This document shows positions 1 to 6,058 of a stretch of DNA of 10,062 nucleotides, in pieces. Each line of letters opens with the position of its first letter. Position 1 is the stretch's first letter. The DNA is from Candidatus Woesearchaeota archaeon. Its GTDB lineage: Archaea > Nanobdellota > Nanobdellia > Woesearchaeales > ARS49. The stretch lies in assembly GCA_016203345.1 (NCBI GenBank), contig JACQMZ010000080.1, positions 1-10,062 of the forward strand, written 5' to 3'. The notes under the pieces are model-generated. The model did no database searches and was not told the origin of the DNA. It saw only the letters and a list, made by a program, of their open reading frames with translations. The position numbers were made by a program, and so were the translations under genes.

Positions 1-361
1 CGAACGGTTCGGCATACAAAAATTCAAAGCAATCGGCCACAAAACCATGCAAGACGTCATGGCAGCCGGCGCCCTCGGCATTGAAATCAAAATGAGCGGA
101 AAAATCCCCAGCGCCCGCGCAAAAACATGGAGATTCTACACAGGCTACCTCAAAAAGTGCGGCAACGCCGCCCTCACAGGAGTCAAACGCGCGAAAAGCG
201 TCGCCCAACTCAAACCAGGCGTCGTCGGCGTCAAAGTCGCCATCATGCCGCCAGACATCACGCTTCCAGATGACATCGAAGTCGTCGAGGAACAGCCACA
301 ACAAAAAGTACAAGAGAAGACTGTACAAGAGAAAAACCATGAAGTCGTACAAAAACCTTAA
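1..361 (+). CDS. rpsC: Small-subunit ribosomal protein uS3, C-terminal part (5' end outside window)
   Basis: This is the last 119 codons of uS3, the KH-domain protein of the 30S head that lines the mRNA entry channel. The frame is open from base 2 without a start, so the gene begins upstream. Visible hallmarks are the ERFG start of the C-terminal domain, GALGIEI, SGKIPSARAK, RFYTGYLKKCG and the archaeal GVKVAIMPPD block, which is near the usual end of the conserved fold. The KH domain itself is not in the window. After IMPPDITLPDDIE there is a tail of about 25 residues rich in Q, E, K and V, with the pentad VQEKT/VQEKN in tandem. The gene overlaps the start of uL29 by 23 bases. Family identity is clear; the role of the tail is unknown. 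Confidence 0.96.
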   Translation, partial: ERFGIQKFKAIGHKTMQDVMAAGALGIEIKMSGKIPSARAKTWRFYTGYLKKCGNAALTGVKRAKSVAQLKPGVVGVKVAIMPPDITLPDDIEVVEEQPQQKVQEKTVQEKNHEVVQKP

Positions 362-533
362 AACACTCAGCCGGGACGAACTCGGCGCGAAACGAGACGA
401 GCTCCACAAGGAACTTGTCAAAGACCGCGCACAAATAGCCATGGGCACCATGCCAAAAAGCCCTGGAAAAATCAAGCTTGCCAAAAAAACCATAGCAAGG
501 ATCACACAAATCCTGGAGGTACCTGCCAAATGA
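339..533 (+). CDS. rpmC: Large-subunit ribosomal protein uL29
   Basis: uL29 is a small two-helix protein near the polypeptide exit tunnel, where it helps form the docking platform for targeting factors. The 64-residue product (MKSYKNLKTL, then SRDELGAKRDELHKEL, ending KKTIARITQILEVPAK) has the usual size and the antiparallel alpha-helical pattern, with the family's basic helix near the C-terminus. I chose ATG 339: the frame is open back to 270, but that would add 23 residues that are only the shifted reading of the uS3 tail. The start has no Shine-Dalgarno but is preceded by AAACC. It overlaps the end of uS3 by 23 bases, and its own stop overlaps the aIF1 start in ATGA. Its 3' end also contains the strong ribosome binding site of aIF1. 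Confidence 0.93.
   Translation: MKSYKNLKTLSRDELGAKRDELHKELVKDRAQIAMGTMPKSPGKIKLAKKTIARITQILEVPAK
515..520 (+). promoter_or_regulatory. Shine-Dalgarno of aIF1
   Basis: GGAGGT lies 9 bases before ATG 530 and inside the last codons of uL29 (Leu-Glu-Val). It is one of the two best matches to the 16S rRNA 3' end in the window and fixes the aIF1 start. Confidence 0.8.
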
Positions 534-835
534 ATGTCTGTGCCCGCTGCGGACTCCCAAACGACTTGTGCGTTTGCGAGAGTATTGCCAAAGAAACACA
601 AAAAATCACCGTCAGCATCGAAGAACGAAAGTTCAGAAAACAATACACCATCATCGCAGGCATAGACAACAAGGAGATCGACATTGAAGCCCTCGCGCGC
701 ACGCTCAAGGCAAAACTCGCATGCGGCGGCACCATCAGAGGCGACAGAATCGAACTCCAAGGAAACCACAAAAGCAGAGTAAAAAACATCCTTATCGGCG
801 CAGGATTCGCGCCGGAAGCAATCATCGTAAGATAA
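530..835 (+). CDS. Translation initiation factor aIF1 (SUI1/eIF1 family)
   Basis: aIF1 binds the small subunit near the P site and checks start-codon pairing of the initiator tRNA. The 101-residue product begins with the archaeal Cys motif CxxC...CxC (C4, C7, C14, C16) in the context GLPNDLCVC, then carries the SUI1 fold, with the core LKAKLACGGTIRGDRIE followed by LQGNHKSRVKNIL at about residues 59-88 and the closing GFAP. Length is normal for archaea. The gene follows uL29 with an ATGA overlap and precedes uS17 by 7 bases. In many archaea the gene for RNase P subunit p29 sits between this gene and uS17; here there is no room for it. Identity is secure from the motif and the operon position. 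Confidence 0.95.
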   Translation: MNVCARCGLPNDLCVCESIAKETQKITVSIEERKFRKQYTIIAGIDNKEIDIEALARTLKAKLACGGTIRGDRIELQGNHKSRVKNILIGAGFAPEAIIVR

Positions 836-842
836 TCACACC

Positions 843-1229
843 ATGACAAAAACAACCTCAACAACAAACTGTGCGGACAACAACTGTCCCATACACCACG
901 GGCTCAAAACACACGGCAGACTCTTCCGCGGAACAGTCATCGAAGCAAAAGCAGGAAAGACAGCCACCGTACTCTGGCAAAGAAAAGCATTCCTGCCAAA
1001 ATACGACCGCTACGAAACCAGGCGAACAACCATGCACACGCACAACCCGGAATGCATCAGCGCCAAGAAAGGAGACATCGTCGCCCTCACTGAATGCAAG
1101 CCAATATCAAAAACAAAACACTTCGTGATCACTGAAAAAATAGGATCTGACTACGCATACCTTGCTCGCGAAGAACTCCTCATCCAAGCAGAAGCGCCCA
1201 AACCAAAGACAGAAGAGGAAACAAAATGA
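843..1229 (+). CDS. rpsQ: Small-subunit ribosomal protein uS17
   Basis: uS17 is an OB-fold primary binder of 16S rRNA in the body of the 30S subunit. The 128-residue protein has the archaeal N-terminal signature C10...C15-P-x-H18 followed by GLKTHGRLFRGTV, then the family block KYDRYETRRTTMHTHNPEC and KKGDIVALTECKPISKTK (residues about 53-92). The last 15 residues are an acidic/lysine tail (KPKTEEETK). Start ATG 843 follows the aIF1 stop by 7 bases (TCACACC); there is no Shine-Dalgarno and the start context is CACACCATG. The stop overlaps the uL14 start in ATGA. Confidence 0.96.
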   Translation: MTKTTSTTNCADNNCPIHHGLKTHGRLFRGTVIEAKAGKTATVLWQRKAFLPKYDRYETRRTTMHTHNPECISAKKGDIVALTECKPISKTKHFVITEKIGSDYAYLAREELLIQAEAPKPKTEEETK

Positions 1230-1627
1230 AAGCAGTCAAAGCCAGCATTGTACGCGCACTACCACACACCGCAAACGTCACCATCTGCGACAACAGCGGC
1301 GGCCGCATACTCAGAATCATCTCCACATTTGGCCACAAAACCGTCAAAGGCAGAGTATCCAGTGCAGCCATCGGCGACCTCGTCACCGGCTCAGTCGTTG
1401 AAGGCAAACAAGACATCCGCAAAACAGTTGTACAAGCAGTCATAGTCCGCCAGAAAAAAGCATACATGCGCCTCGACGGAACACACATCAAATTTGAAGA
1501 CAACGCCGTCGCCCTCATCAAAGACGACCTCGGCAATCCCAAAGGAACCATGATCAAAGGGCCCATGGCAAAAGAAGCCGCAGACCGCTGGCCTGCACTC
1601 TCAAAAATCGCGAGCATGATCATATGA
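1226..1627 (+). CDS. rplN: Large-subunit ribosomal protein uL14
   Basis: uL14 is a beta-barrel 50S protein at the subunit interface that contacts 16S rRNA helix 14. The 133-residue product matches the archaeal/eukaryotic form: an N-terminal extension before CDNSGGRILRIIS (residues 21-33), then GDLVTGSV, the block AVIVRQKKAYMRLDG followed by THIKFEDNAVALI (71-98), and the GTMIKGPMAKE end with RWPALSKIAS. Nothing is missing. A GAGG (1215-1218) lies 7 bases before the start. It overlaps uS17 and uL24 by 4 bases each, so translation is probably coupled on both sides. Confidence 0.97.
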   Translation: MKAVKASIVRALPHTANVTICDNSGGRILRIISTFGHKTVKGRVSSAAIGDLVTGSVVEGKQDIRKTVVQAVIVRQKKAYMRLDGTHIKFEDNAVALIKDDLGNPKGTMIKGPMAKEAADRWPALSKIASMII

Positions 1628-2049
1628 AACACTGGTCACCACACTGGAAGGGCAGTATCCGCCCAAGCAAACAACGCAAATACACAGCCACCGCACCCCT
1701 CCACATCAAAGGACACTTGCTGGCAGCGCACCTCTCAAAAGAACTCAGGCAAAAACACAAGCGCAGAAGCATACGCGTCCGCAAAGGAGACAAAGTCAAC
1801 ATCCTCCGCGGATCATTCAAAGGCACAAGCGGCACTGTCGAACGCGTCGACACCACACACATTTGCGTGTACGTCAGCGGCGCCACACTTACCAAGAAAG
1901 ACGGCACCAAAATAGCACGCCCCATCCACCCATCCAAACTCCTCATCACACAACTTGATACAACAGACAAACGGCGATTCGCTGAATCCAAACCAGAAAT
2001 GACAAGGAAAGCGAATGAACCAGAACCTAAGGAGACAACGAGACCATGA
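1624..2049 (+). CDS. rplX: Large-subunit ribosomal protein uL24
   Basis: uL24 is an assembly initiator of the 50S subunit and sits beside the exit tunnel. The 141-residue protein shows the archaeal N-terminal region (SPHWKGSIRPSKQRKY, then PLHIKGHLLAAHLSKELR) and a KOW motif RVRKGDKVNILRGSFKGTSG at residues 51-70, with KDGTKIARPIHPSKLLI at about 92-108. The last 30 residues are a charged tail (RKANEPEPKETTRP) beyond the conserved domain. The start ATG overlaps the uL14 stop in ATGA. It is one of the few starts here with neither a Shine-Dalgarno nor ACC before the ATG, so it may depend on reinitiation after uL14. Confidence 0.96.
   Translation: MKHWSPHWKGSIRPSKQRKYTATAPLHIKGHLLAAHLSKELRQKHKRRSIRVRKGDKVNILRGSFKGTSGTVERVDTTHICVYVSGATLTKKDGTKIARPIHPSKLLITQLDTTDKRRFAESKPEMTRKANEPEPKETTRP
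2029..2034 (+). promoter_or_regulatory. Shine-Dalgarno-like site before eS4
   Basis: AAGGAG lies 11 bases before ATG 2046, a little farther than the 5-9 bases seen at the other strong sites here. It sits inside the uL24 coding end. The eS4 start also carries ACC directly before the ATG. Confidence 0.55.
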
Positions 2050-2723
2050 GCAACCACATCAAGAAATACGCGGCGCCACGCAGCTGGAACATCACAAAAA
2101 AAGACGCAGTCTTCATCAAAAAACCAATCCCTGGCCCTGCACCCATTGACTTCAGCCAAACCATAGACCTCACTATGCGCCAGCTCAACATCGCCAAAAC
2201 CGGACGAGAAGTCAACCGCATACTCAACACCACAGAAGTTCTTGTCGACGGCACACGCGTCAGCACCAGCGCATTCCCCCTCGGGCTCATGTCAGTCCTT
2301 TCCTTCAAACAAACCAACACGCACTACCGCATCATCCTCGATGCCAAAGGACGACTCAACGCCCAAAACGTTGCAGAACAAGAAGCAGGATTCAAAATCA
2401 CGCGCATCACAGGAAAATCCATCGTCAAAAAAGGAAAAACACAACTGAACTGCAGCGACGGCAGAAACATACTTGTTGAAAAAGACACCTATCACGTAGG
2501 AGATTCCCTTGTCATCAGCCTGCCAGACCAAACACTCAAAGAACACCTCCCCCTCAAGGCAAATGCGCCCATCCTGCTCACCGCAGGAAAGCAAGCAGGC
2601 AGCAAGGCAACACTCACTGAACTGTCAGGGACAAAAATCATGTTCCAAAAAGACAACCAACAGACTGAAACCCTGAAGGACTACGCCTTTGTCATCGGTC
2701 CCACCACACTCATACGCACATGA
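2046..2723 (+). CDS. rps4e: Small-subunit ribosomal protein eS4
   Basis: eS4 is an archaeal/eukaryotic-specific protein of the 30S body and is one of the genes proving this is not a bacterium. The 225-residue product starts with HIKKYAAPRSWNI (residues 4-16), the typical eS4 opening, then carries an S4-like RNA-binding segment with ILNTTEVLVDGTRVS (59-73) and FPLGLMSVLSF (77-87), and a C-terminal part where KGKTQLNCSDGRNIL and the GDSLVISLPD segment are recognisable. The usual KOW-like closing region is present (GKQAGSKATLTEL). Length is slightly below the usual 235-245. It overlaps uL24 and uL5 by 4 bases. Confidence 0.95.
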   Translation: MSNHIKKYAAPRSWNITKKDAVFIKKPIPGPAPIDFSQTIDLTMRQLNIAKTGREVNRILNTTEVLVDGTRVSTSAFPLGLMSVLSFKQTNTHYRIILDAKGRLNAQNVAEQEAGFKITRITGKSIVKKGKTQLNCSDGRNILVEKDTYHVGDSLVISLPDQTLKEHLPLKANAPILLTAGKQAGSKATLTELSGTKIMFQKDNQQTETLKDYAFVIGPTTLIRT

Positions 2724-3238
2724 ACACCATGCAATCAATCCGGATAGAGAAACTCACGCTCAACATAGGCGCAGGCAAAGACCAGACCAAACTCGAGCGC
2801 GGCATGAGCCTCATCAAGGCAGTCTGCGGCGTTGAACCAATCAAAACCATCACCAACAAACGCATCGCGGCATGGGGACTCCGCCCAGGACTGCCCATCG
2901 GATGCAAGCTCACCCTCAGAAAAAACGCCGCAAAAACACTACTCCCCAGACTACTTGCCGCCAAAGAAAACAAGCTGACACTCACCAATTTTGATGAATG
3001 CGGAAACCTATCATTTGGCATCCACGAATACATAGACATTCCAGGAGTAACGTACGACCCGAAAATCGGCGTCCTCGGACTCCAAGTCTGCGTCACCCTC
3101 GAACGGCCAGGCTACCGCATCAAACGACGAAAGCACGCACCAAGAAGAATCCCACACAAACACCAAATCAGCAGACAAGACTCGATCACGTTTTTCCAAA
3201 AATCATTCGGCGTACACGTCGAAGGAGCAGCACAATGA
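2720..3238 (+). CDS. rplE: Large-subunit ribosomal protein uL5
   Basis: uL5 binds 5S rRNA and helps form the central protuberance, contacting P-site tRNA. The 172-residue protein has the archaeal opening IRIEKLTLNIGAG (7-19), KTITNKRIAAWGLRPGLPIGCKLTLR spread over residues 42-67 (an archaeal segment), the conserved GNLSFGIHEYIDIPG (95-109), and a C-terminal GYRIKRRKHAPRRIP stretch. The start is ambiguous: ATG 2720 overlaps the eS4 stop, while ATG 2729, 5 bases after that stop, has the ACCATG context common in this operon. The extra residues (MNT before MQSIRIEK) resemble the NPMR seen in many relatives, so I kept 2720. There is no Shine-Dalgarno for either. Confidence 0.95.
   Translation: MNTMQSIRIEKLTLNIGAGKDQTKLERGMSLIKAVCGVEPIKTITNKRIAAWGLRPGLPIGCKLTLRKNAAKTLLPRLLAAKENKLTLTNFDECGNLSFGIHEYIDIPGVTYDPKIGVLGLQVCVTLERPGYRIKRRKHAPRRIPHKHQISRQDSITFFQKSFGVHVEGAAQ
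3222..3227 (+). promoter_or_regulatory. Shine-Dalgarno of uS14
   Basis: AAGGAG lies 7 bases before ATG 3235, within the last codons of uL5. It supports ATG 3235 rather than the internal ATG 3292 as the uS14 start. Confidence 0.75.
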
Positions 3239-3465
3239 CCACCAGCGACTGGAGAAAAGTCTTCAAACAACTGAAGGCAAAGCCTGTTGTCATGAAAAAA
3301 TACATCAAACACAACAGCCCACGCACGCGCACCACAGGAGTTGCCAAAAAGCACTGCGCGCGATGCGGACGCCTCGGCGGACACATCAGCAAATACGGAC
3401 TCGGCGTATGCAGATGCTGCTTTCGAGAAATCGCCACAAAAATAGGATTCAAAAAATACAGCTAA
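3235..3465 (+). CDS. rpsN: Small-subunit ribosomal protein uS14, zinc-binding form
   Basis: uS14 binds the 30S head near uS3 and uS10. The 76-residue product ends with the zinc-ribbon C41-x2-C44...C59-x2-C62 in the context HCARCGRLGGHISKYGLGVC and CFREIATKIGFKKYS, the archaeal/eukaryotic signature. An additional C61 fills the x position of the second pair (CRCC), where Gln is commoner. The first 20 residues (MTTSDWRKVFKQLKAKPVVM) lie before the segment that corresponds to the usual 50-57 residue archaeal protein. A good Shine-Dalgarno, the ATGA overlap with uL5 and the protein-like sequence favour the long form; ATG 3292 would give a 57-residue protein. Confidence 0.94.
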   Translation: MTTSDWRKVFKQLKAKPVVMKKYIKHNSPRTRTTGVAKKHCARCGRLGGHISKYGLGVCRCCFREIATKIGFKKYS

Positions 3466-3470
3466 GGAGG
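3464..3470 (+). promoter_or_regulatory. Shine-Dalgarno of uS8
   Basis: AAGGAGG begins inside the uS14 stop codon (TAAGGAGG) and ends 5 bases before ATG 3476. It is the most complete anti-16S match in the window and serves one of the few genes whose start does not overlap its neighbour. Confidence 0.85.
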
Positions 3471-3475
3471 AACAA

Positions 3476-3865
3476 ATGCTCAACGACCCACTCGCCAATG
3501 CGTTTTCCAGCGTCCTCAGTTACGAAAAGAATGGAAAACCAGAAGTACTCGTCCACCCAGTCTCCAGACTCATCAGGAAAATACTCACCATACTCCAGGA
3601 CAACCTGTACGTTGGATCATTCGAAGAAATCACAGACGCAAGAGGAGGAGTAATCAAACTCCACCTTCTCGGCAGCATCAACAAGTGCGGCGTCATCAAG
3701 CCCCGATTCGCCATCCGCCTCGACGAGTACGAAAAATTTGAAAAACGATTCCTGCCAGCCAAAGATTTTGGCTTGCTTATCGTCTCAACGCCAAGCGGAA
3801 TCATGACACACGTCCAGGCAAAAAACGCAGGCCTCGGCGGAAGACTATTGGCATACTGCTACTGA
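3476..3865 (+). CDS. rpsH: Small-subunit ribosomal protein uS8
   Basis: uS8 is a primary 16S rRNA binder of the central domain; in E. coli it also represses its own spc operon by binding the mRNA. The 129-residue protein opens with DPLANAFSSV, has the SRLIRKIL helix of the first domain, and carries the C-terminal RNA-binding signature STPSGIMTH (104-112) followed by AKNAGLGGRLLAYCY. Length is that of the archaeal family. Start ATG 3476 is set by AAGGAGG 5 bases upstream. Only two bases separate its stop from uL6. I could not recognise an uS8 target-like structure around uL5 by eye. Confidence 0.96.
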   Translation: MLNDPLANAFSSVLSYEKNGKPEVLVHPVSRLIRKILTILQDNLYVGSFEEITDARGGVIKLHLLGSINKCGVIKPRFAIRLDEYEKFEKRFLPAKDFGLLIVSTPSGIMTHVQAKNAGLGGRLLAYCY

Positions 3866-3867
3866 CC

Positions 3868-4410
3868 ATGAAACAAACCATCACTGAAGAAATCACCATA
3901 CCAAACGGCGTTACTGCCCAACTTAGCCAAAGCACTGTACATGTCAAAGGGCCAAAAGGCGAAACGACGCGAACATTCATCACGCCAGGCGTCACACTCG
4001 CCGCATCACAAAGCAAAATAACTCTCACTGCAACCAAAGCAACCAAAAGGGAAAAAGCAAAACTGTACTCCACACGCGCACACCTCAATAACATGTTCGC
4101 CGGAGTCCAAACACCCTTCGTCTACGTCCTCAAAGTATGCTCAGGACACTTCCCCATGAACGTCACGCTCGCCAACAACAAAATTTCAGTCAAAAACTTC
4201 CTTGGCGAAAAAATCGCACGCACGGCACAACTTCCACAAACGGCACAAGTCAAAATCGAAGGAGACAAGATTACAATCAGCAGCACAGACAAGGAAATCG
4301 CCGGACGCACCGCAAGCGACATCGAACAGCTCATGCGCGTCAGCAACCGAGACCGCAGAATCTTCCAAGACGGCATTTACGTCATCCAAAAACCAGGAGA
4401 AACAGCATGA
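3868..4410 (+). CDS. rplF: Large-subunit ribosomal protein uL6
   Basis: uL6 sits near the GTPase-associated region of the 50S subunit (sarcin-ricin loop) and consists of two similar alpha/beta domains. The 180-residue protein opens with EEITIPNGVTAQ (7-18) and has VHVKGPKGETTR (24-35), the archaeal block GVQTPFVYVLKVCSGHFPMN (79-98), VKNFLGEKIAR (108-118) and the closing IEQLMRVSNRDRRIFQDGIY (152-171). Start ATG 3868 follows the uS8 stop by two bases (TGACCATG) with no Shine-Dalgarno. The end overlaps eL32 by 4 bases. Confidence 0.96.
   Translation: MKQTITEEITIPNGVTAQLSQSTVHVKGPKGETTRTFITPGVTLAASQSKITLTATKATKREKAKLYSTRAHLNNMFAGVQTPFVYVLKVCSGHFPMNVTLANNKISVKNFLGEKIARTAQLPQTAQVKIEGDKITISSTDKEIAGRTASDIEQLMRVSNRDRRIFQDGIYVIQKPGETA
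4395..4399 (+). promoter_or_regulatory. Shine-Dalgarno of eL32
   Basis: AGGAG lies 7 bases before ATG 4407, inside the end of uL6. It selects ATG 4407 over the long open frame that extends upstream to 4137. Confidence 0.7.
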
Positions 4411-5003
4411 CAACTTCCTTACTCGAATTACGCAAAGCAATGAACCGCGCAAGGCCAAAATTCCAGCGCACACACGCCAAAGCACTCAAACGCCTCGGCA
4501 CCAGCTGGCGACGACCAACAGGCCTCCACAACAAGCTCAGACACAAAGTCTTCGGCAGGCCAATCAGCGTCACCATCGGCTACCGAAACCCCGCACAAGC
4601 CAGAGGACTTGACCGCAACGGACTCGTCCCTGTACGCATCCATCGACCGCAAGACGTCACCTACCTTGACCCAAAACGACACTCCGCAATCATCGGCCAC
4701 GTTGGCAACAAAAACAAACTCGCCATCCTCGCCACGCTCAAAGCAAAAGGCGTGCGCGTGCTCAACTTCAAAGATCCTGAACACACAGCAAAAACAATCC
4801 AGGAATCCTACAACCAACGCGTCGCACAAGCCAAGGCACAACGGCAACAACGACGAACCGCTGCCAAAGAACGCGAAATAATCAAGGCAAAAACTGCGAA
4901 AACAGAAACCAAAACAAACGCAGAAAGCGTGACAACAAATGAAAGCCAGAAAGTCGAAGCCAAGAAAGAGCTCGACAAAGTATTAACCCAAAAACAGGAA
5001 TGA
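4407..5003 (+). CDS. rpl32e: Large-subunit ribosomal protein eL32 with long charged C-terminal extension
   Basis: eL32 is an archaeal/eukaryotic 50S protein bound to 23S rRNA domains I-II. Of its 198 residues, about 1-125 are the family core: ARPKFQRTHAKALKRLGTSW (15-34), RRPTGLHNKLRHK (35-47), RPISVTIGYRNP (51-62), ARGLDRNGLVPVRIH (65-79) and RHSAIIGHVGNKNKL (91-105). Residues about 126-198 are a low-complexity tail rich in K, E, Q, A and T, probably helical then disordered, with no Cys or Trp. The core alone is near the common archaeal length. Start ATG 4407 has an AGGAG at 7 bases and an ATGA overlap with uL6. The stop is 4 bases before eL19. Confidence 0.94.
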   Translation: MTTSLLELRKAMNRARPKFQRTHAKALKRLGTSWRRPTGLHNKLRHKVFGRPISVTIGYRNPAQARGLDRNGLVPVRIHRPQDVTYLDPKRHSAIIGHVGNKNKLAILATLKAKGVRVLNFKDPEHTAKTIQESYNQRVAQAKAQRQQRRTAAKEREIIKAKTAKTETKTNAESVTTNESQKVEAKKELDKVLTQKQE

Positions 5004-5007
5004 AACC

Positions 5008-5451
5008 ATGAACCTCCAACGCAAACTCGCCGGAAAACTGCTTCACTGCTCGCCAAACAAAATAGCCCTTGATCCCACGAAAATGAGTGAAATCAAGGAA
5101 GCCATCACGCGCGCAGACGTGCGGCGACTCCTCAAAAAAGGAACCATCCGGCGAACCCCAGACCAAGGCATCTCCCACGGACGCTACCGCGTAGCACTGG
5201 CCGCAAAACGCAAAGGCCGCCGACGAGGCGCAGGCAGCAGAAAAGGCGCGGCAACCGCACGAACACCAAGAAAAACAGCATGGATTCAAACCATACGCGC
5301 ACAACGAGCGTTCCTCTCCAGACTCAAAGCAGGCAATCACCTCACCACACCAGTCTATCACCAGTTGTACCGCAAAGCAAAAGGCGGCTTCTTCAGAAGC
5401 GCCAGACACCTCAAACTTTACGTAGAAGAACAAGGACTCATCAAGAAGTGA
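5008..5451 (+). CDS. rpl19e: Large-subunit ribosomal protein eL19
   Basis: eL19 is an archaeal/eukaryotic 50S protein whose long helix can form an intersubunit bridge. The 147-residue protein opens with the family's MNLQRKLAGKLLHCSPNKIA and DP segment (1-22), followed by IKEAITRADVRRLLKKGTI (29-47), the highly basic loop KRKGRRRGAGSRKGA (67-81), TPRKTAWIQTIRAQR (86-100) and the C-terminal GFFRSARHLKLYV (127-139). Length is typical for archaea. The gene is bounded on both sides by the same ten bases, TGAAACCATG, where a stop is followed by AACC and the next start. A weak AGGA lies 8 bases before its start. Confidence 0.96.
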   Translation: MNLQRKLAGKLLHCSPNKIALDPTKMSEIKEAITRADVRRLLKKGTIRRTPDQGISHGRYRVALAAKRKGRRRGAGSRKGAATARTPRKTAWIQTIRAQRAFLSRLKAGNHLTTPVYHQLYRKAKGGFFRSARHLKLYVEEQGLIKK

Positions 5452-5455
5452 AACC

Positions 5456-6058
5456 ATGGCAAGCAAAACAATCTACACAGTCAAATACCGCAGAGCACTC
5501 GCAGGAAAAACAGACTACAAGACACGCCTGAAACTCCTCCTCTCCGGAACACCCCGGCTTGTCATACGCAAATCCCTCACCACTATCAGCATGCAAGTCA
5601 TCAGCTACACGCCAACAGGCGACCGCGTCCACGTCACGGCAACGTCACGCATGCTTGCGCAATACGGTTGGAAAGCAGGAAACAAAAGCACATCAGCAGC
5701 ATACCTCACCGGGCTTCTCACTGCGCAACACGCACACCAGAAGAAAATCACCAATTGCATTGCAGACATCGGCGGAACAACCGCAGTCAAAGGCAGTGTT
5801 GTCTATGCCGCACTCGCAGGCGCTGTAGACGGCGGCCTCTCCATCCCAGCCACCAAAACAGTATTTCCAGGCCAAGACAGACTCCTTGGCAAACACGTCG
5901 CGGCATACGCCAACAAACTCAAAACAACCCCTGAACGCTACCAACGCCAGTTCGCGCAATATTTAAAAAACGGGCTCGATCCAGAACAGCTGCCTGCACA
6001 CGTCGAAACTGTCAAAGCAAAAATCATCGGAGACACACATGACAAAGCCAGAAAGTGA
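5456..6058 (+). CDS. rplR: Large-subunit ribosomal protein uL18
   Basis: uL18 binds 5S rRNA with uL5 and stabilises the central protuberance. The 200-residue protein is of the long archaeal/eukaryotic type: YTVKYRRALAGKTDYKTRLK (7-26), the basic first segment, LSGTPRLVIRKS (29-40), then the conserved TSAAYLTGLL (79-88), IADIGGTTAVKGSVVYAALAGAVDGGL over 102-128, and IPATKTVFPGQDRLLGKHVA (130-149). Start ATG 5456 is 4 bases after the eL19 stop, without a Shine-Dalgarno, in the AAACCATG context. The last 20 bases overlap uS5 in another frame, so the final residues (GDTHDKARK) are constrained by uS5 as well. Confidence 0.96.
   Translation: MASKTIYTVKYRRALAGKTDYKTRLKLLLSGTPRLVIRKSLTTISMQVISYTPTGDRVHVTATSRMLAQYGWKAGNKSTSAAYLTGLLTAQHAHQKKITNCIADIGGTTAVKGSVVYAALAGAVDGGLSIPATKTVFPGQDRLLGKHVAAYANKLKTTPERYQRQFAQYLKNGLDPEQLPAHVETVKAKIIGDTHDKARK
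6029..6032 (+). promoter_or_regulatory. Shine-Dalgarno of uS5
   Basis: GGAG lies 6 bases before ATG 6039, inside the uL18 coding end. It supports the start at 6039 and therefore the acidic N-terminal extension of uS5. Confidence 0.6.

Noticed and set aside
270..338. Upstream extension of uL29 from an ATG at 270
   Set aside because: The added 23 residues read the uS3 tail in another frame, and uL29 homologues start close to the 339 ATG.
4137..4406. Upstream extension of the eL32 frame
   Set aside because: The frame happens to be open, but the extra residues are the shifted reading of uL6 (R/H/Q/N-rich), and a Shine-Dalgarno supports ATG 4407.
4882..5466. 194-codon minus-strand frame opposite eL19
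   Set aside because: Shadow of eL32/eL19 with a Cys/Phe/Ser-rich product typical of the antisense of basic ribosomal genes; no plausible start signal.
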